A stretch of DNA of 64,000 nucleotides, from assembly GCA_014872785.1 (NCBI GenBank), contig WKFJ01000037.1, positions 1 to 64,000 of the forward strand, given 5' to 3'. The stretch comes from Alteromonadaceae bacterium (GTDB lineage: Bacteria > Pseudomonadota > Gammaproteobacteria > Enterobacterales > Alteromonadaceae). Within the stretch, counting starts at the first letter, position 1; each line of letters starts with the position of its first letter. Made by a program: the position numbers and the translations under genes. The notes under the pieces are model-generated. The model was not told where the DNA came from, did not search any database, and saw only the letters and a list, made by a program, of their open reading frames with translations. Of this stretch, positions 52,852-61,477 are shown piece by piece.

Positions 52852-53624
52852 CTGAGCTCTTTTAAAATCAATCGCATTGTTGAGCGATTAATGCCCATCC
52901 CCAAATGCGACACATTATTTTCAATGAACTTGGTACTAGTGTCCTCTGGACTAACACTGGCCGACCAATCGACAATAGCGTCAGTTTTACTGACGATAGC
53001 GCTGATTTTACTCTTGATGGGAAGTTGGTTGCGTTTATCTACTTCTTGTTCTATCCAATCTAGGTTTAGCCCACGTGCTTTCAATATTTTTGCGGCTTTT
53101 GTGTACTTGGGTCCGCCGATTATGGGTGAACCTAAGGTCACCACTTGATCAACAATGTCGGGTAAATCGCGAGCCACTTCGCGGGCAATGGTGCCACCTA
53201 AGCTCCAACCTACCAAAGACACTGGCGTTTTGTTCGCCTCAGCATAACTCTTAACACGCGCGACCATTTTGTCGCACAACATAGGCACACCAGCCTCACC
53301 TCTGTGGGGAGTGGGAATATCGACATCCCAACTGATCTGATGGGGATCATCCTGTAAATCAAGTCCTGCTTTATTTATCCCAAGACCCCAGCCCACCACA
53401 TTAAAACCGTGTTTTTGTAGGTAGTAGCGAAGCGGCATCATACTCACATCGCCTGCGCCGAACCCAGGTAATACAAAGACGGTTCTACCTTTACCTATGT
53501 TTTCTACTTCTGACAATGACAGCGAGACCATACGACCGGGTAAGGTAAGCAAATCGGCAGCTGCTCGTAACTCAAGCAAGCTATAAATGCTAGGTGGTGT
53601 GGAGCGATGATTGGCTGTCTGCAT
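52848..53624 (-). CDS. Alpha/beta hydrolase (lipase/esterase-like)
   Basis: 258 residues with no signal peptide. The nucleophile elbow GWSLGG (in VSLVGWSLGGTIARE) is clear; the Asp is probably in VSKTDAIVDW and the His in NNVSHLGMGIN. The N-terminal FVLPGFGAGDVSMMPLRYYL (abridged) carries the oxyanion strand. The ATG shares one base with the stop of the MarR gene (TAATG), so both are translated together, as in repressor-target pairs. Substrate unknown. Confidence 0.83.
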   Translation of the reverse strand: MQTANHRSTPPSIYSLLELRAAADLLTLPGRMVSLSLSEVENIGKGRTVFVLPGFGAGDVSMMPLRYYLQKHGFNVVGWGLGINKAGLDLQDDPHQISWDVDIPTPHRGEAGVPMLCDKMVARVKSYAEANKTPVSLVGWSLGGTIAREVARDLPDIVDQVVTLGSPIIGGPKYTKAAKILKARGLNLDWIEQEVDKRNQLPIKSKISAIVSKTDAIVDWSASVSPEDTSTKFIENNVSHLGMGINRSTMRLILKELR

Positions 53625-54121
53625 TAGTTTTTCTCTCGTGCTATTGATTGGGGGGTGTTGGATAAAAGTGTATCGATGTCCATTTTTTCTAAGTGAATTC
53701 GCATTTGCTGCATTAGCGTTCCGACCTTTTCTATTTCGTCTTCACTGAAAGGAGCAAGCTGTTCGCGTATAAATCGTTTTCCTGCTCGCTTAGCGTCACA
53801 GACAATGGTTTGACCCGATTCGGTCAATACATAGTGAATAGACCGTGCGTCTTCGGCATTTACCGTGGTTTGCAATACCTTGCGCTCGAGTAACCTTTTG
53901 GTAACTCCTGTGATGTTGCCTTTAGTCACGAGTAAATGTTCGGCAATGCGTTTGGGAGTGGCGTGTTTCCCCAGGCTTTCAAAGGCCAACAACACATCAA
54001 ACTGCGATGGTGTCAGGTCGAAGTGCTTCATGAGCACTGCATACTTCTGACTGCAGACCTGGTAGGCCGACACCACACTGCGCCATGACCACTGTAAGGT
54101 TTTATCATCAACAAGTTGCAA
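53624..54121 (-). CDS. MarR-family transcriptional regulator
   Basis: 165 residues. The winged helix is typical (LTPSQFDVLLAFESLGKHATP, abridged; RIAEHLLVTKGNITGVTKRLLERKVL; NAEDARSIHYVLTESGQ). It starts at TTG 54121 with GGAATGA upstream; no ATG is in frame. It overlaps the lipase gene by one base. Two perfect palindromes lie directly upstream (54133-54160), so it probably represses its own operon. Ligand unknown. Confidence 0.88.
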   Translation of the reverse strand: MQLVDDKTLQWSWRSVVSAYQVCSQKYAVLMKHFDLTPSQFDVLLAFESLGKHATPKRIAEHLLVTKGNITGVTKRLLERKVLQTTVNAEDARSIHYVLTESGQTIVCDAKRAGKRFIREQLAPFSEDEIEKVGTLMQQMRIHLEKMDIDTLLSNTPQSIAREKN

Positions 54122-54132
54122 AGTACGTCATT

Positions 54133-54160
54133 CCAAAATTATTTTGGTTTAGTACTAAAC
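54133..54160. promoter_or_regulatory. MarR operator region: two abutting palindromes
   Basis: CCAAAATTATTTTGG (54133-54147, 7-bp arms, 1-nt centre) and GTTTAGTACTAAAC (54147-54160, perfect 14 bp) share one base. They lie 12 bp before the TTG start of the MarR-lipase operon. Confidence 0.7.
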
Positions 54161-54214
54161 TAAATGCGGTTTAGATCACAATTGTTGAACTCAGACCGGA
54201 TGTTTAGGTGAAAA

Positions 54215-54880
54215 TTACTGCTCGTCTTCTAATTTAGTGAGGAGCGCTTGTATGTCATCTTTAGCCGCGAGAATATGCTGTTTGAGTGCTTCACAAGCCT
54301 TTTTAATTTTGCCTTTTTTGGCCAGGTCCAAAATTTGTCTGTGTTCTTCAGGTGCCGTTTCGAGACCGCCGGCAAGCATAATGTGCATGCGTACATACCG
54401 ACTACAGTTTTGGTTAAGTGATGCAACTATCTCAAAGGTCTGTGGTCTATTGGCGCCGCTGTATAAGGCGTTATGAAATTCAGTATTAAGCTCGCCAGTC
54501 GCCACCATTGCATCACCTTTTGCCATGGCTTTTTCAAGCTTTAGCAGATGCTGTTCAGCGACATCAAAATCACTTTTGGTTAGGTTTGGGATGGAGTGCT
54601 TAAGTAACTCGGCTTCCAAAAGCGCACGAAGCTCAAATGTTTCGGCCACTTGAGTGGCGGATATTTCAGACGCGGTAGCGCCTTTGTGAGCCTCAAAATT
54701 AACTAAGCCTTCTGCTTCCAACTGCATTAGTGCTTCGCGTACCGGAATTCGACTTACGTTCAGTTCTTGCGCCAATGCGGCTTGACGCAGCGGTTCGCCC
54801 GCCTTGATTTCACCGCAAAGGATTTTTTCTCGAATGGCTTCGGCAACGAGTTGAGTACGGGTTTTGTGCACTATTTGCAT
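54215..54880 (-). CDS. GntR/FadR-type regulator of hydroxyproline catabolism
   Basis: 221 residues. The N-terminal winged helix is canonical (IREKILCGEIKAGEPLRQAA; ELNVSRIPVREALMQLEAEGLV). The C-terminal FCD domain has the metal-binding His in NTEFHNALYSG. It lies next to the hydroxyproline operon on the same strand, 130 bp after it. A palindrome resembling those of the cluster and of the distant Xaa-Pro peptidase gene lies at 54907-54926, before its start, suggesting autoregulation. Effector probably a hydroxyproline isomer or pathway intermediate (inference). Confidence 0.9.
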   Translation of the reverse strand: MQIVHKTRTQLVAEAIREKILCGEIKAGEPLRQAALAQELNVSRIPVREALMQLEAEGLVNFEAHKGATASEISATQVAETFELRALLEAELLKHSIPNLTKSDFDVAEQHLLKLEKAMAKGDAMVATGELNTEFHNALYSGANRPQTFEIVASLNQNCSRYVRMHIMLAGGLETAPEEHRQILDLAKKGKIKKACEALKQHILAAKDDIQALLTKLEDEQ

Positions 54881-54906
54881 AAACTAAACGGGCTTAAACT
54901 GGCTTT

Positions 54907-54926
54907 GTATTTTGTATACAGTCTAC
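54907..54926. promoter_or_regulatory. Candidate GntR operator, autoregulatory copy
   Basis: GTATTTTGTATACAGTCTAC matches 16 of 20 bases with the site at 58504-58523. The core TTGTATACA is intact. It lies 27 bp upstream of the regulator start. Confidence 0.65.
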
Positions 54927-55009
54927 CAGTTTAATCCGTCTTGCATAGCAACAGTTATTCTTGTCGCACCAATAAATGGTAATGAACGAGGTCATCCGAA
55001 TGCCGTCAT

Positions 55010-56512
55010 CTAAACACTTTCAACAGGTTGGTTCTGTACACACAAAGGACGCAAAAATCGTCTAAGTGCTTGTTGACCCACTGATGTGCTGCGAACATCT
55101 GTACTCGCTGGAAAGGGGCCACCGTGATTCATGGAGGCACAAATCTCCACTCCGGTTGGCATTTGGTTGTAGATTAGACGGCCAACCTTATAACTTAATG
55201 ACTCACTCAAATCTGCATGTTCATATAGGTCGGCTTTTGAACCATGAACACATGCAGTAAGTTGTCCGTCCATAGTCTCGACGTATGCCTCGAGCTCTTC
55301 GCTTTGCTCGTAGGTCACAATAATTGCACATGGACCAAACACTTCTTTGTGAAGTTGTTTATTGTTTAAGAAACTCGCCATGTTAGTAATAAATAACGTC
55401 GCTTCGGTAAAATGACTCTCTTTTTTATCGCCGCTCGCCCATCGAGTTAATGTCGAATTCAAACCTATGGCGTTGATGTCCTCCTCATAGCTTTGTGCTA
55501 TGCCCTTACTGAGCATGGGATGTGCGGGTTTGTTTGCCAAATACTCTTTGGCACTGGCAAGAAATTCAATGGCTTTTACAGGAACAAACCAAATCCCCGG
55601 GCTTGTGCTAAACTGGCCGTGACCGAGTAGCAATGAATCACACAATTGTTCTGCTAATTCACTACCCGCTTCACGGGCTTTTTCCGGCAATATAAATTGT
55701 GGGTTGGTGCTGCCAAGTTCACCGTAAAAAGGAATTGGATGTTCACGCTGGGCTATTGTTTGCTGTAACAATTGGGCTACTTTCAATGACCCGGTAAATC
55801 CTACGGCTTTGATATCGGGATGAACGACTAATTCATGAGAGAGTGCCGGGGTAGGGCTGTGCAGCTGCGAAAATACGCCAACTGGCATATTACAGGTGTC
55901 GATAGCTTTAGAAATTGCACGTGCCATGATTTCACAAGTAATTGGATGCGCAGGATGAGCTTTTACTACCACAGGACAACCTGCCGCAAGCGCCGACACT
56001 GTATCGCCGCCCAATGTTGAAAAGGCATAAGGAAAATTTGATGCGCCAAACACAGCGACAGTACCAAGTGGAATGTGAGTTAAACGGGTTGCCGGCTTTG
56101 CTACCGGGCGCCTGTTGGCATCGGCTTGCTCGACAATATCTTCGATACCACCTGTTTCTAACGCTTCTGCAAATAGTCGCAATTGATTGAGGGTTCGAGC
56201 GAACTCTCCTTGCAGTCTTACTCGGTTATAAACTGTTTCCCGTGCGGTTGTTGCAAGCAAAAGCGCTTCTTGTTTTGCAACCTCATTGGCAATCGTACGC
56301 AAAAATTCAGCTTTTTCATGTTGGCGTTTCTTTCGATAAACCACAAACGCCGTTTTGGCTGCTGACACTGCCATATCCAATTCGTCATTCGTTGCTATAC
56401 AAAAAGCAGTATCGTCATAGCTATCTGTCGCGGGGAGGTAGGCGCTAAAGCAGTCGTGATTGCTATTGCCTAGCCACTGACCCGCAACTAAATTTTGTCC
56501 AGTTATTTTCAT
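55010..56512 (-). CDS. Alpha-ketoglutarate semialdehyde dehydrogenase, nucleophile Cys replaced by Ser
   Basis: The last step of hydroxyproline breakdown: alpha-ketoglutarate semialdehyde plus NAD(P) to alpha-ketoglutarate. The 500-residue ALDH fold is complete: cofactor region FGASNFPYAFSTLGGD, catalytic Glu in YGELGSTNPQF, and FGPCAIIV near the C-terminus. The active-site motif, normally GQFCTxPG in this family, reads GQFSTSPG: residue 302 is Ser (AGC at 55607-55609, minus strand; TGC would give Cys). A Ser nucleophile would be expected to be very poor, so either the enzyme is crippled, another ALDH replaces it, or the base is wrong. First-in-pathway gene order places it 3' in the operon, 11 bp after the epimerase. 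Confidence 0.88.
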   Translation of the reverse strand: MKITGQNLVAGQWLGNSNHDCFSAYLPATDSYDDTAFCIATNDELDMAVSAAKTAFVVYRKKRQHEKAEFLRTIANEVAKQEALLLATTARETVYNRVRLQGEFARTLNQLRLFAEALETGGIEDIVEQADANRRPVAKPATRLTHIPLGTVAVFGASNFPYAFSTLGGDTVSALAAGCPVVVKAHPAHPITCEIMARAISKAIDTCNMPVGVFSQLHSPTPALSHELVVHPDIKAVGFTGSLKVAQLLQQTIAQREHPIPFYGELGSTNPQFILPEKAREAGSELAEQLCDSLLLGHGQFSTSPGIWFVPVKAIEFLASAKEYLANKPAHPMLSKGIAQSYEEDINAIGLNSTLTRWASGDKKESHFTEATLFITNMASFLNNKQLHKEVFGPCAIIVTYEQSEELEAYVETMDGQLTACVHGSKADLYEHADLSESLSYKVGRLIYNQMPTGVEICASMNHGGPFPASTDVRSTSVGQQALRRFLRPLCVQNQPVESV

Positions 56513-56523
56513 GGTGATTGTTC

Positions 56524-57525
56524 CTATATGACTTGAAAACCCGCGGCGTATGGATCTTCGTCGTTAATTGAAATGCAGTTTTGGCCATAAACTTTGGCCC
56601 AGCCTTTGATGCTAGGAAGAATGGCGGGGTGGTTCGCAATTTCCGTTGTGCCTTCAATACAACCAACAAACTGACTACCTATGTAGCTTTCGTGTACAAA
56701 AAGTTGATTGGTTTCAAGCTGCCCTTTGGCGTGCAATTGCGCCATTCTGGCGCTCGTTCCCGTTCCACAAGGAGAGCGATCGATTGCTTTGTCTCCGTAG
56801 AAAACGGCATTGGCACTGCTTGAATTGCTCTTTTTAGGCTTCCCTGTCCATAGCAAGTGTGAAGCGCCGCACACGCTCGGATCTAGCGGGTGTTGACATT
56901 TGAGCTGTTCATTGACGATTTGACGAAGCATAGGACTGAAATGGAGTATGTGCTGTGCTGACCAATGCTCAATGCCGGGAAAGTGTTTTTGTGGCTCCAC
57001 AATAATGTAAAAGTTGCCGCCGTAAGCGATGTCTACTGTCAGTTCACCCAGCTCTGGCACATCAATCTCTATGTCACGATGTGCTAGAAAGGAGGCCACA
57101 TTGTAGATTTTGACCCACTCCACCTTATTACTCTGCATGGAGTATTCAACAGTGACCTGACCGGCGGGTACATCAAGTACAAGCTTCCCCGCCTGTTTTG
57201 GATGCAGAAGGCCGGCCTCAAGTGCGGCTGTTACCGTTCCAATAGTACCGTGCCCACACATGGGCAAGCAGCCAGAGGTTTCAATAAACAGAATCGATGC
57301 ATCGGCATCGCTGCTGCAAGGAGGATATAAAAAGGCACCAGACATCATGTCATGCCCTCTGGGTTCGAACATCAGCGAGCGTCGGATCCAATCGTATTCT
57401 GAGAGAAAGTGTTGCCGCTTTTCACTCATCGTATTGCCCATAAGTGTGGGGTGACCACTAGTGACAAGCCTTACTGGGTTACCGCAGGTATGGGCATCAA
57501 TACAAAAATAGGTGCCTTTTTGCAT
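56524..57525 (-). CDS. 4-hydroxyproline 2-epimerase (proline racemase family)
   Basis: Epimerises trans-4-hydroxy-L-proline to cis-4-hydroxy-D-proline, the first step of the pathway. 333 residues. Both catalytic Cys are present: MCGHGT near residue 90 and SPCGTGT near residue 245; having Cys at both sites separates this group from trans-3-hydroxyproline dehydratases, where one is Thr. Substrate residues include the N-terminal DAHTCGNPVRLV. It sits between the deaminase and dehydrogenase genes with gaps of about 10 bp, all on one strand, so cotranscribed. Confidence 0.92.
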   Translation of the reverse strand: MQKGTYFCIDAHTCGNPVRLVTSGHPTLMGNTMSEKRQHFLSEYDWIRRSLMFEPRGHDMMSGAFLYPPCSSDADASILFIETSGCLPMCGHGTIGTVTAALEAGLLHPKQAGKLVLDVPAGQVTVEYSMQSNKVEWVKIYNVASFLAHRDIEIDVPELGELTVDIAYGGNFYIIVEPQKHFPGIEHWSAQHILHFSPMLRQIVNEQLKCQHPLDPSVCGASHLLWTGKPKKSNSSSANAVFYGDKAIDRSPCGTGTSARMAQLHAKGQLETNQLFVHESYIGSQFVGCIEGTTEIANHPAILPSIKGWAKVYGQNCISINDEDPYAAGFQVI

Positions 57526-57535
57526 GTGTTACTCC

Positions 57536-58444
57536 TTAGAAGTACTTAGCAAGATCGATACGTGTAGCCATAGCTTCGTTGTATAGCGTCTCAACATATT
57601 GTTTTTCTTCTTCAGGAAGGGTTAGACGTGGAGCTCGTACTGTTTCACTGCCGCGACCCGCTAATTGCTCTGCGTACTTAATGCATTGGACCAGCGTTGG
57701 GATGGTATCTAAGCGCAGAAGTGGTAAGAACCAACGCCAAATTTCGCGTGCTTCGTTGTACCTGCCCTGTTTTGCTAATTCAAAAATAGCCACAGACTCA
57801 CGTGGAAATACGTTGGTTAACCCTGATATCCAACCCGTTGCGCCAAGCATAAGGCTCTCTAATGCAATATCGTCAACACCACCAAATACGGTAAATCTGT
57901 CGCCGAACGCGGTAAATAGTTCAGTGATTCTGCGAGTATCTTCAGTGGCTTCTTTTACTGCGACGATGTTGCTTTCTTCCGCTAATACTTCCATGCCCGC
58001 AATGGATACATCGACACCGTAAGTAATCGGGTTGTTGTAAACCATCAACGGTAAAGAAGTGTTGCGAGCAATTTGTTGATAGTGGTGAATCGCTTCGCGT
58101 TCGGTTGAGCGATATACCATTCCAGGTAGGGTCATAAGGCCATCGATACCGATTTTTTCTGCGTCTTGGCTGTATTCGATGGCAAATTGTGTGGTGGTTT
58201 CAGCTACCCCAGTTAAAACGGGCACGCGTCCGTTAACCACCTCTTTTGCTGCACGCATAACTAGCCGTTTTTCGTCAGGTCTCAACGAGCAATTCTCACC
58301 TACAGTGCCATTAACGATTATCCCGTGCACACCTTCCTTAATAAGGTTATCGAGCATGCGCTGGGTACTCTCAATATTGATGCTGCCATCGGAAGTAAAT
58401 TGCGTGGTAACTGCTGGGTAAACCCCCTGCCATTGAACTGCCAT
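57536..58444 (-). CDS. Pyrroline-4-hydroxy-2-carboxylate deaminase (DapA/NanA fold)
   Basis: 302 residues of the dihydrodipicolinate synthase/N-acetylneuraminate lyase superfamily. Schiff-base Lys in VAVKEATED and Tyr in LMVYNNPITYG are present, with NGTVGENCSL near the N-terminus. Alone the family could act on many keto acids; between the hydroxyproline epimerase and semialdehyde dehydrogenase genes it is most likely the deaminase that forms alpha-ketoglutarate semialdehyde. First gene of the minus-strand operon. The 20-bp palindrome at 58504-58523 lies 60 bp upstream. Confidence 0.9.
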   Translation of the reverse strand: MAVQWQGVYPAVTTQFTSDGSINIESTQRMLDNLIKEGVHGIIVNGTVGENCSLRPDEKRLVMRAAKEVVNGRVPVLTGVAETTTQFAIEYSQDAEKIGIDGLMTLPGMVYRSTEREAIHHYQQIARNTSLPLMVYNNPITYGVDVSIAGMEVLAEESNIVAVKEATEDTRRITELFTAFGDRFTVFGGVDDIALESLMLGATGWISGLTNVFPRESVAIFELAKQGRYNEAREIWRWFLPLLRLDTIPTLVQCIKYAEQLAGRGSETVRAPRLTLPEEEKQYVETLYNEAMATRIDLAKYF

Positions 58445-58503
58445 AGTGTGCTCCTCCTGTATTGATTACTTTATGACCGTAAGTGAACGGATTGCACTCT
58501 ACA

Positions 58504-58523
58504 GTATATTGTATACAATATTC
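58504..58523. promoter_or_regulatory. Candidate GntR operator of the hydroxyproline cluster
   Basis: GTATATTGTATACAATATTC: perfect 16-bp palindrome (58506-58521) within a 20-bp site. It lies in the 119-bp gap between the minus-strand deaminase operon and the plus-strand oxidase gene, so one site can control both. Near-identical site at 38573. Confidence 0.78.
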
Positions 58524-58563
58524 AATATAAAAATTGGTTGGGTTGCAAAGTAAGGCGGAAACA

Positions 58564-59838
58564 ATGCCTATTAAAGTAGTTAAAACAACGAAAGTGGCCG
58601 TCATAGGGTCGGGAATCGTCGGAGTTTGTGCGGCGGTCGAATTGTTAAAGCGAGGGTTTGAAGTGACGCTGATTGATAAAAGTGGTGTTGCACAGGCCTG
58701 TTCGAAAGGTAACGCAGGGCATTTCGCAACTGAGCAAGTCTTCCCTATGGCCAATGCTGATTTGTTAACTTCTTTGCCTAAAATGCTGCTTGAACGAAAT
58801 GGACCTTTGCGCATTCACCCGAAGCAACTTCTTCATTCGATGCCATGGTTTCTGCGTTTTTGCTGGAACATGCATAAATCCAGCTACGATAAAAATAAAG
58901 CCGCATTAAAATCTTTGAATCGTTTATCAATCGATGCTTATGAGACCCTACTTCGCGAGACGAACCTATCTCATATGTTAGTTAAGCAGGGCAGTCTAAT
59001 GGTGTTTGAAAACACGCCGCAACGCCAAATTATTGAGCTGCTACAAAATTACCAACGTGAAGGGGTCGCGGCTGACTTGCTCACCGGGCGACAACTTCAC
59101 AACTATCAAGTTGGTTTGCATAAAAGCGTAGGTGCCGCAATAAACTTTCTAGATGTTGCGCATACCACAAATCCGGAGTCACTGTGTTTAGCGCTTTTTA
59201 ATCATTTTCTTTCACTTGGCGGCCAATTTCTTGAGACCTCAGTAGATAAGATTGATAGCAATCACTCGAGTGTTTGCTTGGGTTCAGCAGAAGGGCGTTT
59301 TGTGTTTGACATGGCAATAGTCGCTGCAGGAGTGTGGTCAAAGCCTTTGTTAGAGCCGCTGGGATATAAGGTACCGCTTGAGGCGGAGCGCGGTTATCAC
59401 CTTATGCTACCCAATACTGATTACCTTAATTGTCCAATTGCCTCGTTCGAGCGCAAAATGATAATGACACCGATGAATAAAGGTTTGAGGATTGCGGGTA
59501 CGGTAGAGTTTGCGGGTATTAATCGTCCTGCCGATTATTCAAGAGCCAAGATGTTAGGTAACCATGCTAGTGCGTTACTTGAGGAAGTAGGTCAACTAAC
59601 TGTTGAGCAAGCTCAGTTAGATAACTCCAACCTTTGGATGGGTATGCGCCCTTCTTTTCCCGATTCATTGCCCGTTATTGGTCAGGCACCAAAGCATCCA
59701 CGTCTTTACCTAGCATTCGGGCATTCTCATCTAGGGCTGACTCAAGCGGCGACTAGTGCTCGTTTGCTTGCACAGTTAATTCAGCAGGAGTCAACTGCAA
59801 TTGATATGCGCCCATTTTGCCTGAGTCGGTTTAACTAG
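58564..59838 (+). CDS. FAD-dependent D-hydroxyproline dehydrogenase (DadA-like)
   Basis: Oxidises cis-4-hydroxy-D-proline to 1-pyrroline-4-hydroxy-2-carboxylate and passes electrons to the respiratory chain. 424 residues of the DAO family: the FAD-binding motif VAVIGSGIVGVCAAVELLKRG (abridged) at the N-terminus, VVAAGVWSKPLLEPLGY-like middle (AIVAAGVWSKPLL), and the C-terminal GMRPSFPDSLPVIG and FGHSHLGLTQA. ATG 58564 follows AAGGCGG; the frame is open from 58534. It is divergent from the operon carrying the other three enzymes. Its last 8 bp overlap the convergent wax-ester synthase gene. Confidence 0.9.
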   Translation: MPIKVVKTTKVAVIGSGIVGVCAAVELLKRGFEVTLIDKSGVAQACSKGNAGHFATEQVFPMANADLLTSLPKMLLERNGPLRIHPKQLLHSMPWFLRFCWNMHKSSYDKNKAALKSLNRLSIDAYETLLRETNLSHMLVKQGSLMVFENTPQRQIIELLQNYQREGVAADLLTGRQLHNYQVGLHKSVGAAINFLDVAHTTNPESLCLALFNHFLSLGGQFLETSVDKIDSNHSSVCLGSAEGRFVFDMAIVAAGVWSKPLLEPLGYKVPLEAERGYHLMLPNTDYLNCPIASFERKMIMTPMNKGLRIAGTVEFAGINRPADYSRAKMLGNHASALLEEVGQLTVEQAQLDNSNLWMGMRPSFPDSLPVIGQAPKHPRLYLAFGHSHLGLTQAATSARLLAQLIQQESTAIDMRPFCLSRFN

Positions 59839-61252
59839 GATCTGCCGTGCCTATACCTTTCTCCTTCATCACATTTTCTAAAAAGATGCCCCCTTTAATA
59901 CCGTCCAATGCACTTTCGATTAGGTCGGCGAGATGGTTGACATCGGGGATGGTGTCTCGACAGGCCATTAACCCAAACCCAATAGTATCGCAGTAACTGA
60001 CGACGGTGATATTCAGGCTTTGCCCGTCGATAAGCACCGACAAGGGGTAGGTGCCCACTAATTTAGCATCGCCAAAATACAATGGCTGACGCGGCCCAGG
60101 GACATTGGATATGGTCACATTTGCCGGAGGTGGCAGTAATTCCGTCATATTTAGTTGATTCATGACTGCCACGAGTCCTTGTGCCACCACGGCAAAACTG
60201 GTTGCTGCACCTGGCGATAAGTCTTCAATTTCGTATTTAGCGTTAGTGGTGGACGCGCCAATTTTTTGCAGACGTTTCATCGTATCTGGTTCGTCTGTAG
60301 CAAGGTTTGCCGCCACATAAGTGATTTGATTACCGGTTCGATTGACTTGGCGAACTGATACCGGCACCGAAGCGATCAGGGATTTTTTGGGTAGCGCGTC
60401 TTTTTCCGTCATATATTTACGCAAAGCGCCGGCACACATGGCTAAGATAATATCGTTTACTGTCGCGCCAGCTTGTTTGCCAATGGCCTTAATTTCAGAT
60501 AGCGGCATGCTCTTCACCGCGAAGCGGCGGGCACCTGTGATTGGCACATTAAACATGGATTTAGGCGCAGTAAAAGGCGCTGGCGCTAAATTGTCACGCA
60601 TACCGATCGTTTTCAGACCCTGTCCCCAGAATAGACTCGATAAGTCTTTGAGAAGTTTGGCGCGGTCGCCCACTTTGCGAGTGAAGTCTGCAGTACGCAT
60701 ACTTATTGGCTTTTTTTCTGCTTCTGCTTTTACTGGTTTAGGCGGTAATCCCACCCAGGGCGCCTTTACAGCGTTATCGGCTGACAGACTCAGAATGTTC
60801 TCCATCAACTCAATACCGCCCATGCCGTCAATAGAAGCGTGGTGCATTTTCATGTAAATGGCGAAGCGATTGCCCTCTAGTCCTTCAATCAAATGGAACT
60901 CCCACAAGGGGCGCCCTCTATCCAACAAACGGCTGTGCAGGCGGGAAACCAGTTCCATTAAATCCTTTTCAGTACCCGGTTTAGGTAGGGCTGAATGACG
61001 CACGTGATAGTGAATATCAAAATGGTCATCTTCTACCCAACTCGGCATCCGTGCGGTATTTGTAGAACTGAGTTTTAAGTTGAAAGGTGCGCCAGCAGGC
61101 TGAGCCTCAAGCTTTTCGATTAAGTCTCGAGGGTAATTACCTTCGTAACCTTCGGGGATCTCAAAAATCAGCAGATTAGCCACATTTACTGGAGTGGTTT
61201 GTTTTTCTAGGGAGAGAAAAGCAAGGTCAAGTGCGTTTAACTTGTGCGCCAC
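59831..61252 (-). CDS. Wax ester synthase / diacylglycerol acyltransferase
   Basis: 473 residues of the bifunctional WS/DGAT family, which makes wax esters or triacylglycerol storage lipid from acyl-CoA. The active-site motif HHxxxDG is present as HHASIDG near residue 136, and the second conserved block is NVPGPRQPLYFGDAKL. The start MAHKLNALDLAFLSLE is typical. Length is normal. Such enzymes are common in marine gammaproteobacteria that store neutral lipid. Convergent, with an 8-bp overlap, to the oxidase gene. Confidence 0.92.
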   Translation of the reverse strand: MAHKLNALDLAFLSLEKQTTPVNVANLLIFEIPEGYEGNYPRDLIEKLEAQPAGAPFNLKLSSTNTARMPSWVEDDHFDIHYHVRHSALPKPGTEKDLMELVSRLHSRLLDRGRPLWEFHLIEGLEGNRFAIYMKMHHASIDGMGGIELMENILSLSADNAVKAPWVGLPPKPVKAEAEKKPISMRTADFTRKVGDRAKLLKDLSSLFWGQGLKTIGMRDNLAPAPFTAPKSMFNVPITGARRFAVKSMPLSEIKAIGKQAGATVNDIILAMCAGALRKYMTEKDALPKKSLIASVPVSVRQVNRTGNQITYVAANLATDEPDTMKRLQKIGASTTNAKYEIEDLSPGAATSFAVVAQGLVAVMNQLNMTELLPPPANVTISNVPGPRQPLYFGDAKLVGTYPLSVLIDGQSLNITVVSYCDTIGFGLMACRDTIPDVNHLADLIESALDGIKGGIFLENVMKEKGIGTADPS

Positions 61253-61477
61253 GTATAAATCCTTTCACAATTCACGGGATGTTTATGTCCCTAAGTCTAG
61301 TCGACAGATTTCTAAAAAGGGAAGCAAACGAAGTAATTACAATTATAAAATAATCGCGTTACGGCAAAGTCAGGCTTTTTTTGTGGGAAACGGTAGATTT
61401 TCGCGCTCATCGGCGTAGTTTTTTCTCAAACAACCAGTAAACTAGCGCCCTTTCAAATACCTGCAAACCAACACGTC

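Noticed and set aside
48106..59838. Possible mobile island around the metal, MarR and hydroxyproline genes
   Set aside because: No integrase, transposase, tRNA, or direct repeats at the edges, and codon use looks like the rest of the window.
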